From: an uncultured Rhodospirillales bacterium
Lineage (GTDB): Bacteria > Pseudomonadota > Alphaproteobacteria > Acetobacterales > Acetobacteraceae
DNA length: 64,000 nt
Assembly (NCBI GenBank): GCA_903928895.1
Contig: CAIYSR010000145.1
Location: forward strand, 1-64,000
Reading direction: 5' to 3'
Part shown: piece after piece, positions 46,725-53,978 of the stretch
How positions within the stretch are numbered: position 1 is the stretch's first letter
How the letters are laid out: each line of letters starts with the position of its first letter
Notes under the pieces: model-generated
Told to the model about the DNA's origin: nothing
Databases searched by the model: none
Seen by the model: only the letters and a program-made list of their open reading frames with translations
Program-made: the position numbers and the translations under genes

Positions 46725-47396
46725 CTATTCGCGGCGCAACACCCGATCATGCAGAAACCCGGCCACCCCGCCCGACCTGAAACGGCGCGTGATCGCGTCA
46801 GCATCATAACCCATCCGCACCCAGTCAAGGAACGGGGTCCGCCCCTCCGTCTCTGTCTCATATCGTAACAGCACGGCATCCAGCACCCCCGCGCGAGACC
46901 GCCGCAGATGCCCATGGCGCAGGCTCAACTGGCCGAGTGCCACCGCCACGGTCGCGCCCTCGACGAGCAGGAACACGGCGGCCGCGAACCCCGCCCGATC
47001 TGCGCCCGATTTGCAATGGAGCAGCGTCGGCTTGGGCGCCTCCCGCAGCGCGGCGCCAAGCGCCAGCAGCGTCTCGCGGGCCGGCGCCCGTCCGCTCGAC
47101 AGCGGCAGGTCGATAACCGCAAGCCCGAGCCGCCGGGCCTGCTCGCGCGACAGCGCGTCCGATCCGCTCCGTGTCGCCCCGCGCAGATTGACCACGCTGT
47201 TCAGTCCGAACCGGCGCCGCGCCCGCGCCAGCCGCCCCGGCGTGGGATGGTTGGCACGATACATCACGCCCGGCACCACCACGCCCCAATTGCTCCACAG
47301 CAGACGCAGCGCGGCATGGTCGACCAACAGGCTGTCGACCCAGGCCAGCAGCCGCCCATGGCGTGCCGCGAGGTCGCCGTGGAAGATCGACTCCAT
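46725..47396 (-). CDS. Dual-specificity/tyrosine phosphatase family protein
   Basis: This 223-residue protein has a Cys-based phosphatase fold. The P-loop is LLHCKSGADRAGFAAAVFLL, matching HCx5R with the Asp preceding Arg, as in some phosphoinositide- or lipid-directed phosphatases. The general acid region is IDLPLSSGRAPARETL, and PGVMYRANHPTPGRLARARRRFGLNSVVNLRGATRS is the N-terminal family block shared with DSP proteins. No signal peptide is present. Its ATG at 47396 overlaps the cytochrome b561 stop by one base (TGATG). Coupling to a Kdo hydroxylase gene suggests a lipid or LPS substrate, which is inference. Confidence 0.85.
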   Translation of the reverse strand: MESIFHGDLAARHGRLLAWVDSLLVDHAALRLLWSNWGVVVPGVMYRANHPTPGRLARARRRFGLNSVVNLRGATRSGSDALSREQARRLGLAVIDLPLSSGRAPARETLLALGAALREAPKPTLLHCKSGADRAGFAAAVFLLVEGATVAVALGQLSLRHGHLRRSRAGVLDAVLLRYETETEGRTPFLDWVRMGYDADAITRRFRSGGVAGFLHDRVLRRE

Positions 47397-47926
47397 CAGC
47401 CCCGCGGCGCCGGCATCATCCGACGCAGCAGCCCGTCACCCATGACATACTGATGGAACAGCGCCATCGCGGCATGGCCGAGCGCCACGAAGAGGATGGC
47501 ATTGGCCGCCAGCTCGTGCAGTTCGCCGATCGTCCCGCGTAACGCCTTGTCCGGCGGTGCCAGGCCGGCGAGGCTGACATAGCCGAACAGACTCTCGCCG
47601 CGCACCCAGGCATTGGCCAGCCCGGCCACCAGCGCCGCGGCCATCAGAGCATACAGTAGCACATGGCCGAACCCCGCCGCCCGCTCCAGCCAGCCCTCGG
47701 TCTGCGGCGGCCGCGCCCCGGCCACGGTCAGCCTCACCCCAACGCGCAGGATCAGAACCACAATCAGCGCGAGGCCGAACACGATATGCACCGAGCGTAC
47801 CGACGGCCGCTGCTCGCGCGGAAACAAGTCGATCAGCTGCGCCCCGAGCCACAGCGCCGCGATCAGCGCGGCCGTCAGCCAGTGCAGAACGATCAGGCGG
47901 CGATCATATCGGAATGTATCGGACAT
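47396..47926 (-). CDS. Cytochrome b561 family membrane protein
   Basis: This 176-residue protein has four membrane helices and belongs to the cytochrome b561 / Ni-hydrogenase b-type subunit fold. Candidate heme ligands are His in RLIVLHWLTAALIAALW, His in SVHIVFGLALIVVLILRVGVRL, His in GFGHVLLYALMAAALVAGLANAW, and His residues in IGELHELAANAILFVALGHAAMALFHQYV. Such proteins pass electrons from quinol to periplasmic acceptors or superoxide. It leads the unit b561-phosphatase-KdoO. Eighty bases separate its ATG at 47926 from the MbfA stop. This gap contains ATGTTGCACCGCACA, matching a site upstream of the RND pump. Confidence 0.88.
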   Translation of the reverse strand: MSDTFRYDRRLIVLHWLTAALIAALWLGAQLIDLFPREQRPSVRSVHIVFGLALIVVLILRVGVRLTVAGARPPQTEGWLERAAGFGHVLLYALMAAALVAGLANAWVRGESLFGYVSLAGLAPPDKALRGTIGELHELAANAILFVALGHAAMALFHQYVMGDGLLRRMMPAPRG

Positions 47927-47955
47927 CGTGCGGATCCCTCGTACGCGCTTGCATC

Positions 47956-47970
47956 ATGTTGCACCGCACA
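47956..47970. promoter_or_regulatory. ATGTTGCACCGCACA motif upstream of cytochrome b561
   Basis: The 15-base motif lies 30 bases before the b561 ATG. It differs at one position from ATGTTGCACTGCACA in the palindromic site upstream of the RND operon (35279-35293). The flanking CATATG arms seen there are weaker here (CATC before, CACATC after). A shared regulator is possible; none is encoded nearby. Confidence 0.35.
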
Positions 47971-48006
47971 AAGCACATCACGCCTGTCCTGTCGTGCTCC
48001 GAATCA

Positions 48007-48963
48007 TTAACTCGCGCCAATCAGGATGCCGGTCCCGAACACCAGAATGCCGCCGAACCCGACCTGCATGGCCGCCGAAAGTGGGGGCGTATCCATGTAT
48101 TTCCAGCGGATCCAGGTGATGATGGCGAGTTCCACCACCACCACCACGACCGCCAACACGGTCGCCGTATAGAAGTTCGGCAGCAGGAACGGCACGGTGT
48201 GCCCGATCCCGCCGAGCATGGTCATCAGCCCGCAGATCACGCCCCTGATCCATGGCGCGCCGCGCCCGGTCAGGCTGCCATTGTCGGACAGTGCCTCCGC
48301 GAAGCCCATCGAGATGCCGGCCCCGATCGTGGCGGCGAGCCCGACGAGGAATGCATCCCACGAGCTTTGCGTGGCGAACGCGGCGGCGAACACCGGCGCC
48401 AGCGTCGACACCGAGCCGTCCATCAGCCCGGCCAGCCCGGGCTGGATCACCCGCAGCACGAACATGCGCCGTGCCGCCTCGTCCTCCTCTTCGCGCACGC
48501 TGGCCGGCAGGTTCTCCTGCATGATGCGCTCGGCCGCGTGCTCATGCCTGGCCTCGGCTTCGGCGAGGTCGCCGAGCAGCTTGCGGATCGAGGCATCGGT
48601 GCTGCGCGTCGCCGCCTGCCGGTAGAACCGTGCCGCCTCGAATTCCATCTGCTCGGCCTGGCTGCGCACCAGTTCAAGCCGCAGCGGCTGGGTCTGCCAC
48701 ACCGGCTTGCGCGCGACGAAGCCGCGCACATCCTGGCGCCGGATCAGCGGGATGTGCTCGCCGAACTTCTCGCGGTAGAGGTCGATCAACCAGCGCCGAT
48801 GCTCGTTTTCCTCGGCTGCCATGTCGGTGAACACCTTGGCCGAGGCGGGATAGTCGGTCCGCAGGCCTTCGGCGAAATCGAGGTAGATGCGGCCGTCCTC
48901 CTCCTCGGCGCCGATCGCCAGCGCCAGGATTTCGCGCTCGGTCAGGTCACTGAAATTGCGCAT
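48007..48963 (-). CDS. mbfA: Membrane-bound ferritin MbfA (ferritin-like domain plus VIT1 iron transporter)
   Basis: This 318-residue protein joins a rubrerythrin/ferritin-like domain to a VIT1/CCC1-type membrane domain, the architecture of MbfA, an iron exporter of alphaproteobacteria. Residues 1 to about 160 hold the di-iron helices: GAEEEDGRIYLDFAE, AAEENEHRRWLIDLYREKFG, EQMEFEAARFYRQAA and EAEARHEHAAERI. The VIT1 part starts RVIQPGLAGLMDGSVSTLAPVFAAAFAT and carries AATIGAGISMGFAEALSDNGSLTGRGAPWIRGVICG, with several spans to the end. In rhizobia and Agrobacterium mbfA is controlled by Irr; no Irr-type box is clear here. It lies alone, with a strong hairpin upstream (49061-49106). Confidence 0.92.
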   Translation of the reverse strand: MRNFSDLTEREILALAIGAEEEDGRIYLDFAEGLRTDYPASAKVFTDMAAEENEHRRWLIDLYREKFGEHIPLIRRQDVRGFVARKPVWQTQPLRLELVRSQAEQMEFEAARFYRQAATRSTDASIRKLLGDLAEAEARHEHAAERIMQENLPASVREEEDEAARRMFVLRVIQPGLAGLMDGSVSTLAPVFAAAFATQSSWDAFLVGLAATIGAGISMGFAEALSDNGSLTGRGAPWIRGVICGLMTMLGGIGHTVPFLLPNFYTATVLAVVVVVVELAIITWIRWKYMDTPPLSAAMQVGFGGILVFGTGILIGAS

Positions 48964-49060
48964 CCGCCCGCCTCCAAGATCAACGGAGCGCTCCTAGCAC
49001 GGATGCTCCGGGCACGGGAGGGGAGCTGTGCTGCGACGCACCATGGCGCTCTGCGCGACT

Positions 49061-49106
49061 CCGCCCGTGGCGTCATGACCGTTCACGGTCAGGACGCCAC
49101 GGGCGG
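49061..49106. terminator. Long near-perfect hairpin between a small membrane-protein gene and mbfA
   Basis: CCGCCCGTGGCGTC (49061-49074) pairs fully with GACGCCACGGGCGG (49093-49106). Inside, TGACCG pairs with CGGTCA around TTCA, giving a 21-pair stem with one A/G mismatch. It begins 35 bases beyond the stop of the 103-residue membrane-protein gene and about 98 bases before the mbfA ATG. It has no T-run on either side, so it may be a Rho-assisted terminator or a structured mbfA leader. Confidence 0.6.
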
Positions 49107-49140
49107 CACGCGTCCCGCCGGGGTGGGAGGCGGTGTCCTT

Positions 49141-49452
49141 CTAGCCCGGCGAGCGGTCGAAGCGAACGGTGGCGCCCAGCCCGATCATGCCCGCGATCCA
49201 CAAGATCACGCCGGTGACATAGGTAAAGGCCGCATTGGAGAAGTATTGCGCCTGTATTTCGATTTGCTGATCGGCCGACAATGTCGCAAGATCGAACCAG
49301 GTTCGGTTATTGACTTGATATCCGTAAAATATTCCGAGAACAGGACCGGCAAACCCCCAGATCAGGAGGCACGCGAGCCCAATTTTTCCGGTGCGACTCA
49401 GTTCGGATGTCCGGACAGTGGGTACGATTTTGCCATGCGTGACGATTGCCAT
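49141..49452 (-). CDS. Small two-span membrane protein, unrecognised
   Basis: This 103-residue protein has two clear membrane spans: IGLACLLIWGFAGPVLGIFY (about residues 24-43) and TYVTGVILWIAGMIGLGATV (about 76-95). A polar loop between them contains NNRTWFDLATLSADQQIEIQ. I do not recognise a family. An AGGAG ribosome binding site precedes the ATG at 49452. Base composition of this gene and its upstream region is visibly lower in G+C than the neighbours. A perfect FNR-type box lies 126 bases upstream (49578-49591), suggesting expression at low oxygen. A strong hairpin follows its stop. Confidence 0.75.
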   Translation of the reverse strand: MAIVTHGKIVPTVRTSELSRTGKIGLACLLIWGFAGPVLGIFYGYQVNNRTWFDLATLSADQQIEIQAQYFSNAAFTYVTGVILWIAGMIGLGATVRFDRSPG

Positions 49453-49577
49453 GCCGATCTCCTACTTGATTTGTCCCTCCAGAAAGCCCAGTCCGAAACG
49501 GCGTCTCGATGCGAGTTCGGGCTCTATCTTGTCGGACTGATAACTTGGAACCCTAAGCCTATGCGGCAGGTTCGGCA

Positions 49578-49591
49578 TTGATCTAAATCAA
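49578..49591. promoter_or_regulatory. FNR/Anr-type box TTGATCTAAATCAA
   Basis: The sequence TTGAT-CTAA-ATCAA is an exact match to the FNR-family half sites TTGAT-N4-ATCAA. It lies in the 200-base non-coding gap between the enoyl-CoA hydratase stop (49653) and the 103-residue membrane protein start (49452), both on the minus strand. It is therefore upstream of the latter only. By family knowledge, such boxes are bound by oxygen-sensing FnrL/Anr/FixK proteins. The 126-base distance to the ATG is compatible with a box near -40 and a leader of some 80 bases. Confidence 0.7.
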
Positions 49592-49652
49592 AACGGCAAT
49601 ATCGCTGCCGGATATGCCCCGCCCGCGCGACCGCGGGCGGGGGGCCGCCTGA

Positions 49653-50453
49653 TCAGCGCCCGGTGAACACCGGCGCCCGCTTCTCCAGGAACGCAGTCAC
49701 CGCCTCGCGGTGATCCTCCGTTGTGTGCGCCAGCGCCTGCATCGCCGCGGACATCTCCAGAATGGCGGCGAGCCCCATGCCCTGGCCCTGTACCATCAGC
49801 CGTTTGGTCATGCGCACGGCCTTTGGCGGATTGGCGGCGATGCGGGCCGCCATCGCCCGCGCCGTCGGCATCAGCTCGGCATCCGGCACCACCTTGGATA
49901 CCAGCCGCGCCGCCAGCGCCTCCTGGGCGTTCAGGATATCGCCGGTGAAGGCCATCTCGCAGGCCTTGGAATATCCCACCACGCGCGGCAGCAGCCACGC
50001 CCCGCCGTCGCCGGGAATGATGCCGACCTTGACGAAACTCTCGGCGAACCGCGCGCTCTCGCTGGCGATACGGATATCGCACATGCAGGCCAGATCGTTG
50101 CCGGCCCCGATCGCCGGCCCGTTCACCGCCGCGATCACCGGCACTTCGACCTTCTCGAAGGCCAGCGGAATGCGCTGGATGCCGGCGGAATAGTAGCGCG
50201 GAGTCTCGGTCGGGTTGTCGGCCCGCTGCTTGAGCCCCTCGAACATCTTCTTGAGGTCACCGCCCGATGAAAACGCCGTCCCCGCGCCGGTCAGGATGGC
50301 GCAGCGGACGGAGGGGTCGGCGTTGATGCGCTCGAGCGCCGCCACGATCCCATCGACCATGCCGGCCTCGGAGATCGGATTGCGCATCTCGGGCCGGTTC
50401 ATCGTGATGGTGACGACGTGGCCGTCCTGTTCGTAGATCACGGGGTCGGACAT
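49653..50453 (-). CDS. Enoyl-CoA hydratase/isomerase (crotonase) family protein
   Basis: This 266-residue protein has the crotonase fold. It starts MSDPVIYEQDGHVVTITMNRPEMRNPIS. The oxyanion-hole block is FSSGGDLKKMFEG, with Ser-Gly-Gly-Asp where AGADLKE is standard. The second conserved region, PVIAAVNGPAIGAGNDLACMCDIRIASESARFAESFVKVGIIPGDGGAWLLPRVVG, places Gly and the acid positions as usual, with Asp in GDGG replacing one catalytic Glu. The substrate and exact activity are open. I chose the ATG at 50453, with GGAGG upstream. It lies 29 bases downstream of the M14 peptidase gene and is probably the last gene of the ABC/M14 unit. Confidence 0.9.
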   Translation of the reverse strand: MSDPVIYEQDGHVVTITMNRPEMRNPISEAGMVDGIVAALERINADPSVRCAILTGAGTAFSSGGDLKKMFEGLKQRADNPTETPRYYSAGIQRIPLAFEKVEVPVIAAVNGPAIGAGNDLACMCDIRIASESARFAESFVKVGIIPGDGGAWLLPRVVGYSKACEMAFTGDILNAQEALAARLVSKVVPDAELMPTARAMAARIAANPPKAVRMTKRLMVQGQGMGLAAILEMSAAMQALAHTTEDHREAVTAFLEKRAPVFTGR

Positions 50454-50482
50454 TTGGGGTTTCCTCCGGTTGATGGCTGAAC

Positions 50483-52216
50483 CTAGCCGCTTGCCGCCGT
50501 GGCAGGAAAGTCCCGCAGCAGCGCCACCGCCTTCAGCGCCGTGCGCATTTGCGTCCGCTGCGCGAGGCGGAAGGCATCGCCATAGATGGTCTCGTCCGGA
50601 TACTCGGTGATGAGCTGCCACGGCACCGTCTGGCGGGCGCTTTCGCCGATGTTGCAGGGGATGCCGTTGATCACCGGGAATGGCACCGCACCCGCATGCG
50701 CGGCCCAGGCGGCGAGCTGGGTGGCGTTGAAAGCCGCCAACTCGGCGTCCTCCGCGAGATCGGCGGTCAGCGCTTCGAGGAATTCGCGCGCGCCGGCGGC
50801 GTGGCCGGGCAAATGGCGCAGGATCAGGAAGAAGCCCTTCGGGATCGTCCACAGTTCGAAGCCGCGCGGCAGATAGCCCGAGAGCGGGCGGGTCCACTCG
50901 TGGGAGGGGTAGCCGTGCAGGTTGAGGTGGAGGCGGGCGCCGGTTTCCGCGATCAAGGCCAGCCGCGCCGCCTTTTCGTGCAGCGGCGGGGCTTCGCGGG
51001 CTTCGACATCGTCGCCGAGCGCCGAATAGCGGGCGGCGTGATGCATGTGGCGCGGATTGGCCGCGCGCAGGGCGTGATGCAGCGCGTTGCCGTCCGGGTT
51101 CTCGCAGGCGATGAACCCGAAGGCCTGCCCGGCCGCGCGCAACACCGCCGCCGCCCGCAGCGCGCCGACGATGCCCGAGGTCTCGTTGGCATGCTGCCCT
51201 GCCGACAGCAGCACCGCCGGCCCGGTTCCCTCGAACACCCGTGCCAGCAGCTTGCGCCCCTGCACCGAGACGATATCCCGCACGCCCCCTCCCAGCGCCT
51301 CGACCGCCGCATGGATCTGCGCCTCGGTGAGCGGCCTGTCCGCCCCGGCGAGATCGTCCGGCCCGCGCAGGGCGCGCGTGGCGGCGCTGTGCGGGAGCAA
51401 CGTGATGGTCAGCCGCGCCGGCCCATCCAGGGTGACGATCTCAGGCACGATCTGGCCGGGCTGGGCAGTCCGGTCCATCGGTCCGAGCCCGGCGCGGGCC
51501 TTCATCACGTCGAGGATCGAGAAATAGAAGTCCTCGTGCAGCGCCTCCGCCGTACTGATCACCTCGTCGCCATAAGGCAGGTCGCGCTCGATACCGGGCA
51601 GAACCGCCGCGATCGCCATCACCTCGAAACACGGCCAGCCCGGGGGCCAGGGATGCGTCGTGATGGCCGTCATCGCGGTGCGGAAGACCGCCTCGTATTC
51701 GGTCTCCAGCGGCCCATCCGCCATCAGCGTGCCCGCCGCATCCCAGTGCCGCAACCACCCGCAGGGCGTCAGCACCGGCACCCCAAGCGGGTCCGGCCGC
51801 AGCACATTCGGCGCGAACACCGGCACCACCGCCGCCCCATCAAGGCCGACGCCGTAGGACAGCTCCGCCTCCCCTGCAATAAAGGTCAGCCCGGCATCAG
51901 GATACATGCCGGCCAGCGGATAGGCTTCCAGCCGGAACCGTTCGGGCGGAGCCTGGGCGTGGCTCGGCAGCGCGATGCGCAGCGCCTGCGGCGGCCCGCC
52001 AACCTCCTCGAGAAAGAAATGCACCAGCGGCTTGTATGCGCTGCGGATCCGCGCCTGCACCCCGGCCGTGGCCAGCCGCGCCTCCACGGCACGCCGCGCC
52101 GCTGCGTTGTCGAACAGCCATGCCTCGATCCGCGCCCCGCGATGGGACCCGTCGCCGAACCGCGCCTCCAGCCCGTCCAGCGTGCGCGGCAAGGTCAGAT
52201 CGAGGAGAACGGTCAT
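50483..52216 (-). CDS. M14 family zinc peptidase-like protein in an ABC transporter operon
   Basis: This 577-residue protein combines an N-terminal region of about 310 residues, which I do not recognise, with a C-terminal M14 carboxypeptidase-type domain. Zinc ligands are the His and Glu of SAGQHANETSG (HxxE) and the His in HLNLHGYPSHEW; the catalytic Glu is probably in TEYPDETIYG. No signal peptide is visible, so it would act in the cytoplasm. Its ATG at 52216 overlaps the permease stop (ATGA, 52213-52216). It stands where the ATPase genes of a peptide ABC operon would normally follow. A role in cleaving the imported substrate fits the context but is inference. Confidence 0.85.
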   Translation of the reverse strand: MTVLLDLTLPRTLDGLEARFGDGSHRGARIEAWLFDNAAARRAVEARLATAGVQARIRSAYKPLVHFFLEEVGGPPQALRIALPSHAQAPPERFRLEAYPLAGMYPDAGLTFIAGEAELSYGVGLDGAAVVPVFAPNVLRPDPLGVPVLTPCGWLRHWDAAGTLMADGPLETEYEAVFRTAMTAITTHPWPPGWPCFEVMAIAAVLPGIERDLPYGDEVISTAEALHEDFYFSILDVMKARAGLGPMDRTAQPGQIVPEIVTLDGPARLTITLLPHSAATRALRGPDDLAGADRPLTEAQIHAAVEALGGGVRDIVSVQGRKLLARVFEGTGPAVLLSAGQHANETSGIVGALRAAAVLRAAGQAFGFIACENPDGNALHHALRAANPRHMHHAARYSALGDDVEAREAPPLHEKAARLALIAETGARLHLNLHGYPSHEWTRPLSGYLPRGFELWTIPKGFFLILRHLPGHAAGAREFLEALTADLAEDAELAAFNATQLAAWAAHAGAVPFPVINGIPCNIGESARQTVPWQLITEYPDETIYGDAFRLAQRTQMRTALKAVALLRDFPATAASG

Positions 52217-53037
52217 GGGGCACTCCGTGTGGTGGGATCGGTCCGGTCGCGCAGCCAGTCACCGAGCAGGTTCAAGCCGAGCACCGTCAGCATGATGGCA
52301 AGTCCGGGAAAGACGCTCACCCACCAGGCCGTTTGCAGATAGGTCCGCCCGTCCGCCAGCATCCCGCCCCAGGACGGGATCATCGGGTCGATACCCAGGC
52401 CAAGAAAGGTCAGGCTCGATTCGAGCAGGATGTTGTTGGCGACATTCAGCGTCATCAGCACCAACACCGGCGCGGCCGCATTGGGCAGGATGTGGCGGAA
52501 GATGATCGCCGGATCGCGCACCCCGACCGCCTGCGCCGCGACGACGAAATCGCGCTCGCGCAGCGCGATCGTCGCCGAGCGCACCACCCGCGCATACTGC
52601 ACCCACTGCGCGATCGCCATGAACAGGATCAGCTTCCACATGTCGGTGCCCAGAATAGCGGCGAAGGTCAGCGCCACCAGAATGAACGGCAGGGCCAGTT
52701 GCACATCGGCCCAGCGCATCAGCACCATGTCCCAGGCGCCGCGATAATACCCCGCGACCAGCCCTGCCACCGTCCCCGCCGTGGCCGCCGTTGCCACCGA
52801 CAACACCCCCACCGTCAGCGACACCTGCCCCCCGCTGACCACCCGGGCCAGCACATCGCGCCCCAGCGGATCGGTCCCCAGCGGATGCGGCCAGCTCTGG
52901 AACGGCAGGGTCAGCCGCATCGCGAGATCCATCGCATCCGCCCCGCCGGCAAACAGCAGGTCCGACAGCAGCACCGCCAGCACCATTGCCCCGGTCAGCC
53001 CGGCCCCCAGCAGAAATTCGAGCGAACGGTACCTCAT
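52213..53037 (-). CDS. Peptide-type ABC transporter permease (DppC family)
   Basis: This 274-residue membrane protein shows the DppC pattern: an N-terminal span (FLLGAGLTGAMVLAVLLSDLLF), PLGTDPLGRDVLARVVSGGQVSLTVGVLSV, and the coupling loop FVVAAQAVGVRDPAIIFRHILPNAAAPVLV. The end carries SLTFLGLGIDPMIPSWGGMLADGRTYLQTAWWVSVFPGLAIMLTVLGLNLLGDWLRD, which is canonical. It overlaps both neighbours by four bases (53034-53037 and 52213-52216). With the binding protein and the DppB-like permease upstream it forms an import system, but no ATPase is encoded in this operon. Confidence 0.94.
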   Translation of the reverse strand: MRYRSLEFLLGAGLTGAMVLAVLLSDLLFAGGADAMDLAMRLTLPFQSWPHPLGTDPLGRDVLARVVSGGQVSLTVGVLSVATAATAGTVAGLVAGYYRGAWDMVLMRWADVQLALPFILVALTFAAILGTDMWKLILFMAIAQWVQYARVVRSATIALRERDFVVAAQAVGVRDPAIIFRHILPNAAAPVLVLMTLNVANNILLESSLTFLGLGIDPMIPSWGGMLADGRTYLQTAWWVSVFPGLAIMLTVLGLNLLGDWLRDRTDPTTRSAP

Positions 53038-53957
53038 GTGCCGCGCACCCGCGGGTCCACCAGCCCGTACAGCACATCGACCAGCAGGTTCACCAGCACG
53101 ATCATCGCTGCCAGCACCGTCACCACCGCCTGCAACACCGGATAGTCACGCGAGGCCACCGCGTCGAAGGCGAGGCTCCCCATGCCGGGCCAGTTGAACA
53201 CCCGCTCGACCACGACGACGCCGCCGATCAGCCCGCCGAACTGCAAGCCGATGAAGGTGATCAGCGGGATCGCGCAGTTCCGCAGCGCATGCTTGTACAG
53301 CACCACCGTCTCGCTCAGCCCCTTCGAGCGCGCCACGGTGATGTACTGCGCGCCGAGCGTCTCCAGCATCGCCGTGCGCACCAGCCGCACATTGGTCGCG
53401 GAAAGGATGATGGCCATCGTTGCCACGGGCATCACCAGTCCGGCAAAACCCTCCGCCCCCGACGGCGGCAGCCAGCCAAGGGCGATGGAGAACACCAGCA
53501 CCAGCATGATGGCGAGCCAGAAATTGGGGAACGACAAGCCGAGCAGGGAAACGATGCGGATCGCCTGGTCGGACCAGCCGCCGCGATGCACCGCGGCCTG
53601 CACACCCAACGGCACCGAGATCAGCAGCGACACGGCGAGGGACAGCAATGCCAGCAGCAGGGTGAGCGGCAACGCCTGCGCCACCATCTTCGCCACCGGC
53701 ACCCCACCCATGAAGCTGCGCCCCATGTCGCCCGTGAGCATTCCAGCGACGAAGCCGGCGTACTGCGCCCAGAACGGCCGGTCGAGCCCGAGGGCCGCGC
53801 GGATGTTCCGCAGGTCCTGCGCGCTGAACGAGCTCGACCCCTCCGCCAGCATCACCGCCGGATCGCCGGACAGCCGGATCGCCCAGGCCACCAGCAGGGT
53901 GACGACGAAGACCACGAAGACCGCCAGCGCGAACCGCTGCGCCAGAAAGCGGCCCAT
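53034..53957 (-). CDS. Peptide-type ABC transporter permease (DppB family)
   Basis: This 307-residue permease has the DppB layout. The first span is FALAVFVVFVVTLLVAWAI. ALGLDRPFWAQYAGFVAGMLTGDMGRSFMGGVPVAKMV is the family block. The coupling loop is YITVARSKGLSETVVLYKHALRNCAIPLITF. The tail reads GGVVVVERVFNWPGMGSLAFDAVASRDYPVLQAVV, followed by DPRVRGT. The ATG at 53957 lies 21 bases after the binding-protein stop. It overlaps the next permease start as ATGA. It closely parallels the DppB-like protein at 2838-3785 but is not a recent duplicate, judging by visible sequence differences. Confidence 0.94.
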   Translation of the reverse strand: MGRFLAQRFALAVFVVFVVTLLVAWAIRLSGDPAVMLAEGSSSFSAQDLRNIRAALGLDRPFWAQYAGFVAGMLTGDMGRSFMGGVPVAKMVAQALPLTLLLALLSLAVSLLISVPLGVQAAVHRGGWSDQAIRIVSLLGLSFPNFWLAIMLVLVFSIALGWLPPSGAEGFAGLVMPVATMAIILSATNVRLVRTAMLETLGAQYITVARSKGLSETVVLYKHALRNCAIPLITFIGLQFGGLIGGVVVVERVFNWPGMGSLAFDAVASRDYPVLQAVVTVLAAMIVLVNLLVDVLYGLVDPRVRGT

Positions 53958-53978
53958 GCCGCCGCCTCGCCGACCTGC

